Source: Chrysoporthe austroafricana
Taxonomy: Eukaryota; Ascomycota; Sordariomycetes; Diaporthales; Cryphonectriaceae
Direction of reading: 5' to 3'
NCBI GenBank assembly: GCA_001051155.2
Contig: JYIP02000007.1
Span: 746,342-810,341, forward strand
Length of the DNA stretch: 64,000 nt
The position numbers and the translations under genes were made by a program. Shown one piece after another: positions 44,042 to 55,675 of this stretch (within the stretch, counting starts at the first letter, position 1; every line of letters begins with the position of its first letter). The notes under the pieces are model-generated. The model worked only from the letters and a program-made list of their open reading frames with translations, did not search any database and was not told the origin of the DNA.

Positions 44042-45037
44042 AAGCTACGGAGACGGTGCAGAGGCTAGAAAAGGTTGTGGTTATGTCAGAGTATCTCTTC
44101 ACGGGTGACCGAACGAGCTTCCTGTACCTTGCAGATGACAGACTGCGGGAAGAGGAGAAGGCCTTGTGAGGAGAAGTGCGTGTCTTGCGCATGCGGAACC
44201 GTGGAATTCTCTGTGCACATACGCACAATTAAGCCGGTAATGAAGGACAGCAGGGAAACGAGATTTTACGAGACAGAGTGCGGAGCTTCGAGATTCGAGC
44301 CGATCTGGGTTTTCTGGGAAGCTCAGAAATAATTGAATTCGAAGCGCGAGTTGGATGAATAGCAGATGTTCCACGGGGAGGATGACAAATCGAGGACTTG
44401 ATGTGATCAAGTTTACCATAAAACGCAAAGTAATGACCATAGAAGCGAATAATTATGGAACGATGTCCCATACAATAGTGCGCGTGAGGAATTGCATGAT
44501 GAATATCGCACACAGAAGAGCATCTTACACCAGATCTCCGACATCTCTAGAAGACGACTCCAAAACGACCCGTTTTACGCAAGAGCACTTCAAGTCGTAT
44601 GCATTGGAGGTCAGGCAAATGTAGGAAACGAAGGAGACGAAAGTGGGCGCCCTGACGTGAGGGTGTTGCCAAGTAGAAAATATAAGCGCAGCTCCTCGCC
44701 GCCGAACAGATCGAGCACCAGAACACACAGACTTGAAAGTTATTTTTCAACTCATCATTGGGGTATCTACTCTACTCGAGCCCATCTGCTTTCATCTCGC
44801 CTCGCCCGTCTCAGCCTCATCTCTTGTGAGCAGCCATGTGACATGCTGTGGCTGCGTCCCTCGCAAGTTGTGCTCCTCTAAGGTGCTTGGTACAAAGGAA
44901 ATCGGAGGCATGCCGATCGTGCTCGCGTGAGAGCAGAGTGTAATTCTTCAGTATTCGCTGTCGCATCGTCTCAGCTGACTAGGCCGCGGTGATAGGTGAT
45001 TACGATCATTTGAGCTATCTGGGACAGAGAAGACCCT
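44042..45037. other. Intergenic, convergent 3' regions
   Basis: Lies between the stops of the 2EXR gene (+) and the dynein chain gene (-). No conserved frame, RNA or repeat was recognised. Confidence 0.55.
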
Positions 45038-46925
45038 CTAGGCTCCGTTCTTGGCCCCAGGCCCCTTCCGATTCATCAGGTTCGCGAAGAAGTTCTGCAA
45101 ATTCTCCGTGTCGATGGGCTGTTGCTGGTCTGCGGGTTGCTCAATCGGACTCTCTGGCTCAGGTGACGAAGCATATGTTTGACGGTCCTGTTTCGAGTGT
45201 CAGTCAAATCTGGTTCCGCACTGCTCCCCCTCAAGCACCCAAGACGCACCTGTAGCCGCTTCATCATGTCATCGGCGTCTACCTGTATACCGCCCACATT
45301 GAACTGCACCGGTCCGATATGATCGCTGACGTTCGCTGTCCTGCTGTCTTCCTCAGCCTCCTTAGCCTTCTGGTCCCTGAGCTGCGCCTTCGCGTCCGCC
45401 CGGTCCCGGTTCTCTTCTTCGATCTTCTGCCTGTACGCCTCCAGCTGCTTGTTTCGCGCCTCGAGGAAGACCTGGGTGTCCTGAGTCTCGACTTCCAATG
45501 TCGTGGAGTGCGTGTCCCGTCCGGCCATCTGCAGCGCGTCGTGGGTTGGGTTCCGGATCGACTCTTCGAACATGGTCACCGCAGATCCGGGAGTGATCTC
45601 GTAACCGTCGACATCATACTCAGTCCCGTTGGCCGTTGCATTTTCTGTATTAGCGGCATTCCGGCCCGGTGGTGGGAACTTTGTCTCCAGGTCGATTGAC
45701 CATCCTTCGCTTACGGCCTCCACGTCGAAACCTTCCCTCAGTACCCTAATCTTACCCCAGGAGTCCCAGTTTGGAGGCACAGCGACCTTGTCCCGATCAA
45801 TGACATTGGGCTTGAGGGGCTGCTTCTTCAACAGGGAGTATATGCCTAAACTCGAGTGCAGCAGAGTCTGTAGTTGTGAGGGTACTGAAGGTGCTGTGTA
45901 AATCAGAGAGGCGCCGTCTGTGCCGCCGTCAGTAACAAGCATTTTAGGGCCAATGTGAGGATCCTTACGCCTAAGTAATATCGTTCGCATGAACTGCAGG
46001 ACAACGTCGAATTCTTCTTCCTTCCAGCCCTGTGTCTTCTCTAGGACTTCCATCTTCTCAGCCTATGCAATTGTCAGCTTGGGTCTCCCCGATGATATGC
46101 CCTGGAGAACCTACGTTCTGGCAGACCACGCAGAGCGGCAGGCCTAACGGTTCCTCCCACTCTCCCGGGCCCAGTGGTAATGACACATCTCCCTCGGCAG
46201 CAGCAGTCGCGGCCGTGCCGTCCAGATTCAAGGAGCCACCTCGGCCCCTCTCTTTCCACTGGCTCATGACTTCTTCCATGGTTATTTTGCTCTCGTCTGG
46301 CAGAGACAGCAGGACGACCCGCAGTAGAAGCATCCATTCTCTGAGCTGCCGGACCCAGGACCACGGCTCGGACCAGTCTAGCAGGACAACAAGCACCGTA
46401 TTCGGTATAGATTGCGGCGTGAGTAGAGGTTTGATCAGGGGGGCGAAGGAGGGCGACGGGCTAGTGAGGAGGTACGTCGAGATGCGGGCGAGTATGTCTG
46501 CGACGTGTCAGCGGCTAGTCTCCCCCAGGAGGCCTCGATGGTAGCGTACCTTCGTGGTCTGCATCGAGGAGGTCGTAGTAGGTGTAGCCGAGCGCGAACT
46601 GGTTGGCGACAGGTGGGATCTTATTCTGCCTCTCAAAGTTCCTCCGCATCTCACTGCTCGAGAGCGACTCGATGAAATCCCTCTGCGACTCGACGGTGCC
46701 ACCTGGTAGACAGACAGCGGATCAGCATCACGGTCCCCTCCCCTCCGAGGAAGGCGGCATACCCATCACGAGCAGGTTCTTCTCCGGGAGACGCTTCCCG
46801 CTGGCGACGGAGTCGAGCATGGAGCTCCACATGTCCTTCTTGTGCTCGCCATTCTTGCCCTCGGAGCCGCCCGAGCCGGAGGCGCTGGTGTACGTCGAGA
46901 AACGGTTCGCGTTGCTCGCCGCCAT
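45038..46925 (-). CDS. Cytoplasmic dynein light intermediate chain
   Basis: Subunit of the cytoplasmic dynein-1 motor, linking the heavy chain to cargo adaptors; in filamentous fungi it is needed for nuclear and endosome transport. Exons on the minus strand are 46763-46925, 46550-46702, 46115-46497, 45969-46062, 45250-45917 and 45038-45187; the product is about 536 aa. The Ras-like domain includes LPEKNLLVMGGT, ANQFALGYTYYDLLDADHE, TVLVVLLDWSEPWSWV and HGASLIYTAPSVPSQLQTLL. A Glu/Arg/Lys-rich coiled coil (about residues 400-450) and a C-terminal NLQNFFANLMNRK helix follow, the latter like the adaptor-binding helix of the family. The 51-nt intron 45918-45968 is in frame and stop-free, so a naive reading would keep it; removing it restores the conserved LLRHGASLIYT. 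The P-loop lacks the GKT lysine (GGTVESQRD). Confidence 0.92.
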
Positions 46926-48027
46926 GCTTTCTCTTTGCTGCTGCTCCGTCACAAGATCCTTAAGGTCGGGCGCAAGAGTTGCGACTCATTGCTGGTGTGG
47001 AAGGGGGAGCCTCGGCAGCGTGGGGTGCGGTGTGGAGGGCGGGATGTTGTGGGACAGCTCGGACGCGCTTTTTGTGCTCCGTACGCAGGGACGCGTCAGG
47101 ACGCCGATCGATAGCGAATCGCACGCCTCTCTGAAGGCCTCCAGAGCTATCTTGGGCGGAGATCGAGAGAGCTGCACGGGGTGTCAGTGCTGCTGCGATG
47201 TGGTCCCACCAGCGAGCAACATGCCTCGTGTGAGGTGGGAAGGTTGAATGTCTACCGCAGTACTTCATATCGCCTGCAGTGAGGACCCATGCATAGAGTC
47301 ATGCAGGGGGTATGCCTCAACGAAGCTCCAGCGTGCTCAGCACCCAGTAACGAAGGGCCTTGAGCGGGGTCTCCATACATTTGGGCTCTGTCATTTAGTG
47401 CCCATCTGGACGCACCATGAGCCCAGATCCCTGCTGGCCGACTCTGGTTCCGGAATTATCAAATATCACAATGTCTTTGCGTTTCATCAGGAGAGGGCTG
47501 GGCTCTCGCGAGGTGGTGCATGCCCAGAGCTGTGATTTCTTGGGAATCTGCTGGGCATTTTGCTCGACGGCAGGCCTTGAGGGCCTGGGATGCCCAGGTC
47601 TACATGAAGCCATGATCGTGGCGGCGGGTAACCTACCAAGACCAGATTTCAGCACACCTTTCCGATGCTAGGTAGTACTGTATCTGTCTAATCGGTAATT
47701 ACTTGGGCATTACCTGGGTGCCAGGATCCTAGGTAGCCTGTGAGGCGCGAACGTGCTGCAAGGTCTCGGCAGTCTGGCACTGGCGCCGGCTCCACTTTTA
47801 GCGACTCCCTGCCGCTGTCAGCCTTGACAGACGTCACCCCAAAATTTAGGCCAGCCTCGCGTCGACTTCCAGAACCACGAGGCGGTCCGAGACAATCCAA
47901 GACGGCCCAGAGCTTCTCGGCCACCTCCCCCAAAGATCAGGCACCCCCGAGCTCTACGTCTGATAACGCGCACACTACCATCCTCTTGCCCTGCTCCCAA
48001 GGCGCGCCCCTTCACCACCCGCCCAAG
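46926..48027. other. Divergent promoter region between dynein LIC and IST3
   Basis: About 1.1 kb between two divergent start codons. Some GC-rich frames occur near 46960-47268, but none has a domain. It is expected to hold both promoters and 5' leaders. Confidence 0.55.
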
Positions 48028-49132
48028 ATGAACAAGATCCGCGCGATCCAGGAGCTCAACAAGAAAGAGATCGAGCAGGGGATGTACGTCCGCCCCTCTT
48101 CCACATAACCCCCTCCTCGGGACCCAGAGACCCAACACACAAAGACCATCAGTGCTGACTGCTCTCTCCCCCCTCCACAGCTCTCCCAACGCCTCCTGGC
48201 ACGTCGACTACCGCGACACCGCCTTCATCTACTTCGGCGGGCTCCCCTTCGAGCTTTCCGAAGGCGACGTCATCACGATTTTCTCGCAGTACGGCGAGCC
48301 CGTCTTCCTCAAGCTCGCCCGCGACCGCGAGACCGGCAAGAGCCGTGGGTTCGGCTGGCTTAAGTACGAGGACCAGCGCAGCACCGACCTCGCGGTCGAC
48401 AACCTGGGCGGCGCGACGATCGGCGGGCGCATGGTGAGTGTGGACCATGCGCGGTACAAGATGAGGGATGACGAGGACTGGGAGGATGGGAAAGTCGGGT
48501 GGGAGGACATCCAGCGGCGGGAGAGGGAGGAGAGGTCTGCGAAGGAGGGCGGGGAGAGGGCCGCCGGGAGCGACACGGAGATGGGGAGCGGGACGGATAC
48601 GGAAGAGGAGATCCGGAGGGCGAGGCCTATGCTAAAGGAGGAGAGGGAGCTACAGCTTCTGATCGAGGGGCACGACGACGACGACCCGATGAAGGAGTTC
48701 CTGGTCGAGGAGAAGAAGAAGGAGGTCGACGAGGCATTACGGAAAGAGCGCAAGAGGGAGGAGCGCGAGAAGAGGCACAACAGTCGGCGTCATCGGTCGC
48801 ATCGATCAAGACGAGACGACGATGATGAAGACGACGATAGGCAAGACGAGGATAGGCGGAGGCAGCGGAGGAGACGGGATGAGGATGACGAGCGCAAAGA
48901 AAGATCGAGAAGGAACGACTACGACGAGAAGAGCGACCGTCAAGAGAGGCGGCGGCGTGATTCTCGGGATCGTGAGAGCAGACAAGATGATGACAGACGG
49001 AGAGACAGGAGGAATCGCGACTCAGACCGTCGGCGACGCGACCGAGAGGCGTCTGAAGACTACGACAGCCGCAGACGTCAAAACTCTGACCGAGACCGCA
49101 GAAGTCGTCGGGACAGAAGTCGATCACCATAA
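48028..49132 (+). CDS. IST3: RNA-binding splicing factor IST3 / RBMX2 (RES complex, U2 snRNP-associated)
   Basis: Component of the pre-mRNA retention and splicing (RES) complex on the U2 snRNP side of the activated spliceosome. Exons are 48028-48083 and 48181-49132 (335 aa). The first 40 residues (MNKIRAIQELNKKEIEQG, then SPNASWHVDYRDTAFIYFGG) are the family hallmark that packs next to the RRM. RNP2 is IYFGGL and RNP1 is KSRGFGWLKY, giving one RRM at about residues 33-111. After VDHARYKMRDDED the chain becomes a long charged tail, first Glu/Arg-rich and then Arg/Asp/Ser-rich, ending RSRRDRSRSP, much longer than in yeast and more like the animal RBMX2 tail. The 97-nt intron splits an Ile codon. 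It converges on HSV2 with 358 bp between stop codons. Confidence 0.95.
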
Positions 49133-49490
49133 AATAGTCACAAGAATCAGAAAGGATGATTTAGCATGATAATTCTGCCTAGAATTAATTACTAGAGATC
49201 GCAGGCTCCTAGTCAGTCGTCTGCCTATCCGTCCGTCCTGTTACTCCTGCGAAGAAGACGGTGTGTGTACCAGGAGCGAATGCCTAGTGTTCGAGAACCT
49301 CCAACGCCTTTCTGAATCGCAGACCGAGCCAAGTGAATGCAGAAATATATGCTCAGGCGTTGTGAGCATGTAGAAAATGACTAGAGACGTCCACCAGGCT
49401 CATTCATGGGTGAATCAAGAAATCGCAAATTGACCTTCCCGCAAAACCATAAAGACCACTGCAAAGCCTCCACGACGTGGGACGGAAGGC
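49133..49490. other. Short convergent intergenic spacer
   Basis: A 358-bp spacer between the stop codons of IST3 (+) and the PROPPIN gene (-). It must carry both terminators. Nothing else is seen. Confidence 0.6.
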
Positions 49491-50903
49491 TCAAGGCTCA
49501 GTGTAGTAGTGTTTGAATCCAACACGCCCGATGAAGCGCTTGCCAGCATCATCCCGAGCCATCTGAAACTTCTCCCAGCGGGCATCGAGACCAGCACCCA
49601 CGACGACAAGGTGCTCCTCATCGTACCAGCCAATGATGCCCTTCTGGGACTTCGTGGTGCCGAGGGTAGCCCCGTCCGACATCGCCGCAAAAGTACCGGC
49701 TGGCTCATCCGTGCTGAAGGGGATGGAAGTGAAGGAGTAGGTGTCTGAGAACACACGAGGCAGGCCAGGGACCTGAGATAGCCAGCCCCACTTGCCCTTT
49801 CCATCGTTGCCATTGGACTGGCCGGCGCCGCCGGAGCTACCAGGTCGGCTGCCGGGCAAGTTGGGCGCGGTGATGGGGCTGATGGGCGCGAAGTCGGACT
49901 TGGCGCCTGGATGAGGGATGTCGAAGATGTGCAGTGTGCCCTTGTCGGAGGTGCTGGCGAGCAGTGTACCAGATGGGCTGAAGCAGAGATCGAAGATGGT
50001 GGCGTGATCCATGCCGCGACGGACCTCGCAGACCAGGGCGCAGTTGTAGGTGCTGTAGACGCGGATGATAGTTCCCTGAGGTAATGTGAATATCACCAGT
50101 CTACGTATAGGATCAGGAGTGAATATTGAAGGACTCACCTTGTCGCTCGCCGAAGCAAGCAGTTGGCCGTCAGGGCTGAACGCCAGAGCGCGCAGAGGAG
50201 TGTCGTGAGCCGGGATGATACTCACGTTGCCGGTGCTGAGCTCGACGATCTGGATCTGGCCAGGGGTGCGGCCGGGAAAGGCAATTTGCTTCTGGGAGAG
50301 GCAGACAAGACCACCAAGGTTGTCTGCAGTCTCGTACGCCATCAGCAGGTCGCCACTTCGTAGCTTGTATATCCGAACGCTGTTCTGCAGTGCGATCACG
50401 ACTTTGCCTGCGGCGACCTTGACGGCGCGGATGGAGCTGACAGCATTGATCTCGATGCTGGCTCTCTGCTTGGCCTCGTCCCAAAGGATCACCTATCATT
50501 ATGTCAGCATGATAACACGGCGGAATGGAGGCAGACGAACCTACCTTGTTGGCGGCGAACTTAGGTCGACGTCCTCCTCCGACGATAGCGATGATATTAG
50601 AGACACCCATCATCTGCGCGAGACCGATCCCGGCAGCGAGATCTGAGGGACGCGTCAGCCTCATCCAGCATTATAAAACATCGAGAGCCGCACCTTTCTT
50701 GAGCATAGAAGTGCCTTGCTCGGTCCGAAGGACTATGGCATATGAGCGTTAGCACATGCCTAGCAGCTGGAAGGTAACGCAGGCATTTGCTTACCCATGA
50801 AACCGTTCTCGAGACCGACGGCAAAGCAGGACTTGTCCTCGTTGAAGGTGACAGACAAGACCCGCTTGGGCTTGGTAGGCTCAATCTTAGAACGAGTATC
50901 CAT
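49491..50903 (-). CDS. hsv2: PROPPIN WD-repeat protein, HSV2 / WIPI3-4 type
   Basis: Seven-bladed beta-propeller that binds PI3P and PI(3,5)P2 on membranes and acts in autophagy and endosomal or vacuolar sorting. Exons on the minus strand are 50795-50903, 50694-50732, 50545-50642, 50139-50492 and 49491-50075, giving 394 aa. Family blocks are VLSVTFNEDKSCFAVGLENGF, NIIAIVGGGRRPKFAANKVILWDE, AHDTPLRALAFSPDGQLLAS with ASDKGTIIRVYST, and CEVRRGMDHATIFDLCFSPSGTLLASTSDKGTLHIFDI. The two conserved arginines of the lipid-binding motif are R219-R220; the preceding residue is Val rather than the usual Phe/Leu. A Gly/Ser/Asn-rich loop of about 35 residues follows blade 5-6 and probably corresponds to the membrane-inserting loop. 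The VILWDE...PGQI features favour the HSV2/WIPI3 branch over ATG18. Confidence 0.93.
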
Positions 50904-52116
50904 CGTGGCGGCGTACGATACTTTGCCTGATGACTTGGACAGAAGGGCGGGATGGATCCAACGGACTTGTGGACCGTCAAGGAACCGAGTCCAAGACAAG
51001 TCGTTGGTGAGGGATGGATGCGACTTGAGCCCAAAAAGAATCGAGACGCGTTAAAAAGGTAGCTGCGTGGCCTTTGTTACCTGTTAAGAAGCATGATGCT
51101 CGAGGATGATGTCGCCAAAGCGGGTCCGCGAGGATGAGCTATCGTGTGAGTGGCTGTGAGGGGAGCACCCCAGTGGTAAGAGACGAAGTCGTCGTATATC
51201 AGTCAGACCGGACCTTCAAGGGCCTAGGTCTCGGTGAGTTGTCACCGGGAGAGCGGACCTCGTCAAGGACTATTCAAGGTAGGCTAAGGTTAGTCTTGGT
51301 GAGAAAGGCCGGAGGGTCGACTATACAAGCAACACAAGTGAGCGAGTAAGGAGAGCCATGTTATATATACAAGAATGATAATAGCATTCAACCGTGTCCG
51401 ATGCTCGGGTGTAAGTCCACGCTCCAGGCTGACATCGCATGAGGTCTAGTGAGGAGGACAAGGGAGGAGAGGTCAACTGCAGCTGGCAACGGCTGGTCTG
51501 AGCTGGCGGCTATTCCCTGCAGAGTGGTTGATGTATCTCTCCACTACCACAATCACGCTAACCTCAAGCTGGGATGACCTCAATTTGGGGAGACCTGGGC
51601 CCGTGCTGAGCGTGCTGGGGTGCTTGGCCCCTGAATCCGCTGGCTGGTACCGTGGCAGCTGCTGGGAGATTGAGAGGCACGAGAGGGTAGAATGAGCAGA
51701 GCTCCAGCAGCACAGGTACGTACATGGTGGTACTGCTAGGACGCGCCCATGCCACAGTACCTAGCGGCCACTGCACAGAAGCATGGGACGGGAAGAAGCG
51801 ACAAGGTGAATGCAACAATTTGTGAAATTACGCTTCTTGCTCCACTTTGCTTCTGCTTGGTCCCCAGGGTGCACTCTGCAGCAACCGACCCTTGTTGGCA
51901 TTCTGTCCGTTCCCCCTTTCCACTCCCGCGTCGGCGACCCATCGTCTTCGTCAACGAACGAACAACCTCGCTCTTTCAACCACCGCTCGACCTCGACAGT
52001 CCAATTGACCAAACTACTTAGCAGTCAGTCTACACAGCAGGTATTGGAAATCCTTCTGCGGCTGCTATTCTGGATTCTTTGAAAGTTCTGTTTGGCACTC
52101 TCCATCACAAGCAGCC
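50904..52116. other. Divergent promoter region between HSV2 and the septin
   Basis: About 1.2 kb between divergent genes. CT-rich sequence from about 51830 to 52110 fits the septin 5' leader. No gene or RNA was recognised. Confidence 0.55.
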
Positions 52117-53779
52117 ATGTCTTCCCCGGCCGTATGTTTGCTGTCGTTTCTTCTGTGCATTACACGAGTCAACCTGCGCCTCTCGCCATTGCTCCCCTTT
52201 CCCTCGCAGGCCATATGATACCGTCCACAGCCCCTCGCATCGAGTTGCATCGCGTTCCTGCTCGTTCGCTCGATTACTGACACATCATGGCTCCACAGAA
52301 GATGATCCGCCGCAAGAAGAACGTGAAGAAGGGCATCCAGTTCTGCCTGATGGTCTGCGGAGCGTCTGGTACTGGTAAGTCTGACGGTCCATCCACAAGC
52401 TTCACGTCTCGGCCCATCTGCTCCCTCGGCCCCAAGACCAAGCGGCTAGCTTTGCTGACCTTATCGCGTACCAAATTACAGGCAGGACCACCTTCGTCAA
52501 CACCCTCTGCGGAAAGACCGTCCTCGGTCACCGGGACTCAGACGACCCGACTGGCGCGCACGTTGAGGATGGCGTCAAGATTAAGCCCTACACCGTCGGT
52601 ACGAACTGCCGCCCAAGCCTTCGACTATATCCAACTTTGATCTGACTGGCCATATAGAGCTCGAGCTTGACGAGGAGGGAACCCGTATCTCCTTGACCAT
52701 CGTGGATACTCCAGGTTTCGGTGATCAGGTCGACAACGAGGCCAGGTGCGAATCCCGCTCCCCGCGCATCTGCGACCATTATCCCGAGATTTGCCATTAA
52801 CATTGAGCTTCTAGTTTCTCCGAGATCGTTGGTTTCCTCGAGAGGCAATACGACGACATTCTGTCCGAGGAGTCGCGTATCAAGCGTAACCCTCGCTTCA
52901 GAGACAACCGCGTTCATGCCATGCTCTACTTCATCACACCCACCGGTCACGGGTACGTTTCGACCACTGGGCAGCCTAACTAGAACTGTGCTAACCTCTG
53001 TCATAGCCTCCGCGAGTTGGACATCGAGCTGATGAAGCGCCTGGCTCCTCGCGTCAACGTCATCCCGGTCATCGGTCGCGCCGACTCCCTGACCCCCGCT
53101 GAGCTGGCCGAGTCCAAGAAGCTGGTCATGGAGGATATCGAACACTACCGCATCCCCGTCTACAACTTTCCTTATGACATCGAAGAGGATGATGAGGATA
53201 CGGTCGAGGAGAACGCTGAGCTCCGGGGTCTGATGCCGTTCGCCATCGTCGGCTCCGAGGAGACCGTCGAGATTGGTGGGCGCAAGGTCCGCGCTCGCCA
53301 GTACCCATGGGGTGTCGTGGAGGTCGACAACCCTCGCCACTCCGACTTCTTGGCCATTCGATCCGCTCTGCTGCACAGCCACCTGGCTGACTTGAAGGAG
53401 ATCACACACGACTTCCTGTACGAGAACTACCGTACCGAGAAGCTGTCCAAGAGCGTGGAGGGTGGTGCTGGAGTGTACGTCCATCTTACAATTCCTAGAT
53501 TGCCCAGTCAGGAACTGACCTTCTCACTACAGCGATTCCTCGATGAACCCCGAGGATCTTGCATCGCAGTCCGTCCGCCTCAAGGAGGAGCAGCTTCGCC
53601 GCGAGGAGGAGAAGCTGCGCGAGATCGAGATCAAGGTCCAGCGCGAGATCAACGAGAAGCGTCAAGAACTCTTGGCTCGGGAGTCTCAGCTCCGCGAGAT
53701 CGAGGCACGCATGCAACGAGAGGCGGCCAACTCTGGTACACCTATCCCCGAGGCCAACGGCGAGGCCGAAGCTTCTTAA
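52117..53779 (+). CDS. cdc11: Septin, Cdc11 / AspA group
   Basis: Filament-forming GTPase-fold protein of septa, hyphal tips and conidiophores, acting in hetero-oligomers with the other core septins. Preferred exons are 52117-52131, 52299-52374, 52482-52598, 52658-52745, 52815-52952, 53007-53474 and 53533-53779 (382 aa, beginning MSSPAKMIRRKKNVKKG). An alternative start at 52287 would give MAPQKMIRR; the short first exon is favoured by a GTATGT donor and a CTGAC branch site 18 nt before a CAG acceptor. Landmarks are the basic membrane-binding region, P-loop GASGTGRTT (Arg in place of Lys, as in the Cdc11 group), DTPGFGD, GRADSLT, the septin unique element around AIRSALLHSHLADLKEITHDFLYENYR, and a C-terminal Glu/Arg coiled coil from about residue 310. 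Confidence 0.93.
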
Positions 53780-54687
53780 GCAAGCGTGGGATAGCCGTGG
53801 CATTTCTTCAGCGGGTACAAGCGCATACGTCTTTTGCGGATTGCTGGCCACTTTTATGACAAGATACGCCCCTTGCTTCTACGACTGCCACTTCGTATGC
53901 GAACGTTCTTCAAGCCTTTTACAATGTCGAATAAGAGCGAGATTTGTTGATCGCCAATGCACTGCGGCGCCGGCAGCTTTGGTCCTCATGGTTCGGTACG
54001 AAACTCGGTCTCTACACAAAACATTCGGGCTTGCCCGTCCTCCTGATAATGATACCCTCCGTGCCTCCAGGAAAGCAGTCAACAGGGGAAGTCAGGCAGA
54101 AGGGAGAAAGGTTGAAAGAAAAGAGAGGGCTTCTCGCATTTCTTTTTCCAATACGTCTTTTCCATTGTGGTATCGGCCCGTCACTTGAGGGGTTGATCGT
54201 TCTCTGCAGACGTTTGGGTTTTTTTGTACCACTTTATTTCCAGTAGAGGACTTCTAATGCAGACAACCTAAATTCATATTTCTTCAGTGATGATGACTTG
54301 GTGACTGAGGACCACGTCGGGAGACACCTCACAGCCGTCGTGTGCTCGCTGTCATTCTCTTGCAAGATTGAGATCGATAATATGCCGTGTAAATTGTGCA
54401 AGGTAAACGAACAAAAGCACGAAGCTAAGAATATCCCAACGCCATCAAAAACACACCAATTCCCAGGCTTGGCCATTACAAACTTAGAACAGAAGACTAC
54501 GGATCTCGACCGAGAGACAAACGAGGCAGAGAACCTGCAAAGCGGCTAACCATAACCCGTTCCCATTCTGCATACAGGCCTGGAACCTTAACAGGCGCAA
54601 TCTCGCTCCCCTGACAGGATTGACCTTTTACCCTGCTCTTTCTGCCTGCTCAGCGACACGTCAAGAACAGCTGCCCCCTCTTGCCCT
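53780..54687. other. Intergenic, convergent 3' regions
   Basis: About 0.9 kb between the stops of the septin (+) and the BI-1 family gene (-). It is AT-richer than the genes, with a T-run near 54220. No coding frame was recognised. Confidence 0.55.
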
Positions 54688-55675
54688 CTAGTTATTCGAC
54701 TGGCTGTTCAGTATCCTCAGGATCGCCAAGAACAAGTTGATGATATCCAGGTACAGGCTAATCGCCGCCGCGATCTCCTCCTCGACGTGATGGTGGCGTA
54801 TGACCAGCTGCGTGTCCACGAGTATGTAGCCGCTGAAGATCAGCGCCGCGAGGCCGCCGTAGATGAGCTCGCCGGTGCTGCTGTAGGGGAAGAACATGGC
54901 CATGAAGCCAAACAGGATGAGCCCCCAGAGCCCGCCGAAGAGGTACGGCATCCACGAGGTAAAGTCGTACTTGGTCTGGCAGGCGAAGGCGGTCAGGAAG
55001 ATGAAGATGCCTCCTGTCAGGATCACGGCGTTGAGGACGATGGAGGTCTGGTAGAAGGAGACGACGACAGAGATGGTGTAGGCCTCGAGGAGGGTGAAGC
55101 CCGAGAGGAAGAGCAGGTTGGTCGGATAGGAGTGGCGTTTCCAGTAGGTCAGGAGCATCATACCGATGGCCCCGAACATCTATTTGATCAAGCACATGTC
55201 AGCCAAGTCATGTCCGGCAGAGGTATATACAACACGTCCACCCCCCTCCCCCTCTTCAGACGTCGGGGTAGAAGTGTCCGTCAGGGACGCATGGAACGGG
55301 GAGACCTACCGAGACGAAGACCAACGCCGGGTGGCCCTGGATCCATTGCTTGTACGACTCGCTTATAAAGCTCATGGTGCTCACGGCGCCGGTGACCAGC
55401 AGCTGCACCGTCAGGATGGTGTAGACCTTGCGGATGAACTGGTTGCGGATGTCGATGGTGGCCTCGGCGACGCTCCCGCCGAACTTGAAGTCGTCGGGGA
55501 CATTGTCCTCGCTAGAGCGGCCAACGCCGTCGCCGCCGGCGAACAGGCGCGCCTCGTCGGCGTCGACGTCGGCCTGGTAGGAGGGCGGCGCCTGGCTGTA
55601 GGCGGGTGCTGCGGTACCTGCAGGGACCGCGTCCGGGTCGTGCTGTGGGGCGGGGGTGTACTTGGTGCTGGACAT
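54688..55675 (-). CDS. bxi1: Bax inhibitor-1 / lifeguard (TMBIM) family membrane protein
   Basis: Multi-pass membrane protein of the ER/vacuole linked in yeast (Bxi1/Ybh3) to unfolded-protein response, calcium handling and cell death control. Exons on the minus strand are 55310-55675 and 54688-55179; the product is 285 aa. Residues 1-80 are hydrophilic, Pro/Ala-rich (PAPQHD...AYSQAPPSYQ) as in the lifeguard subgroup. Seven hydrophobic segments follow, beginning with IRKVYTILTVQLLVTGAVST. The UPF0005 features are present: FLSGFTLLEAYTISVVVSFY, ALIFSGYILVDTQLVI and the conserved Asp-rich end YLDIINLFLAILRIL. The 130-nt intron lies in phase 0 between two membrane segments. The ATG at 55675 was chosen because homologous sequence starts just after it, although the frame is open upstream. 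Confidence 0.94.
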
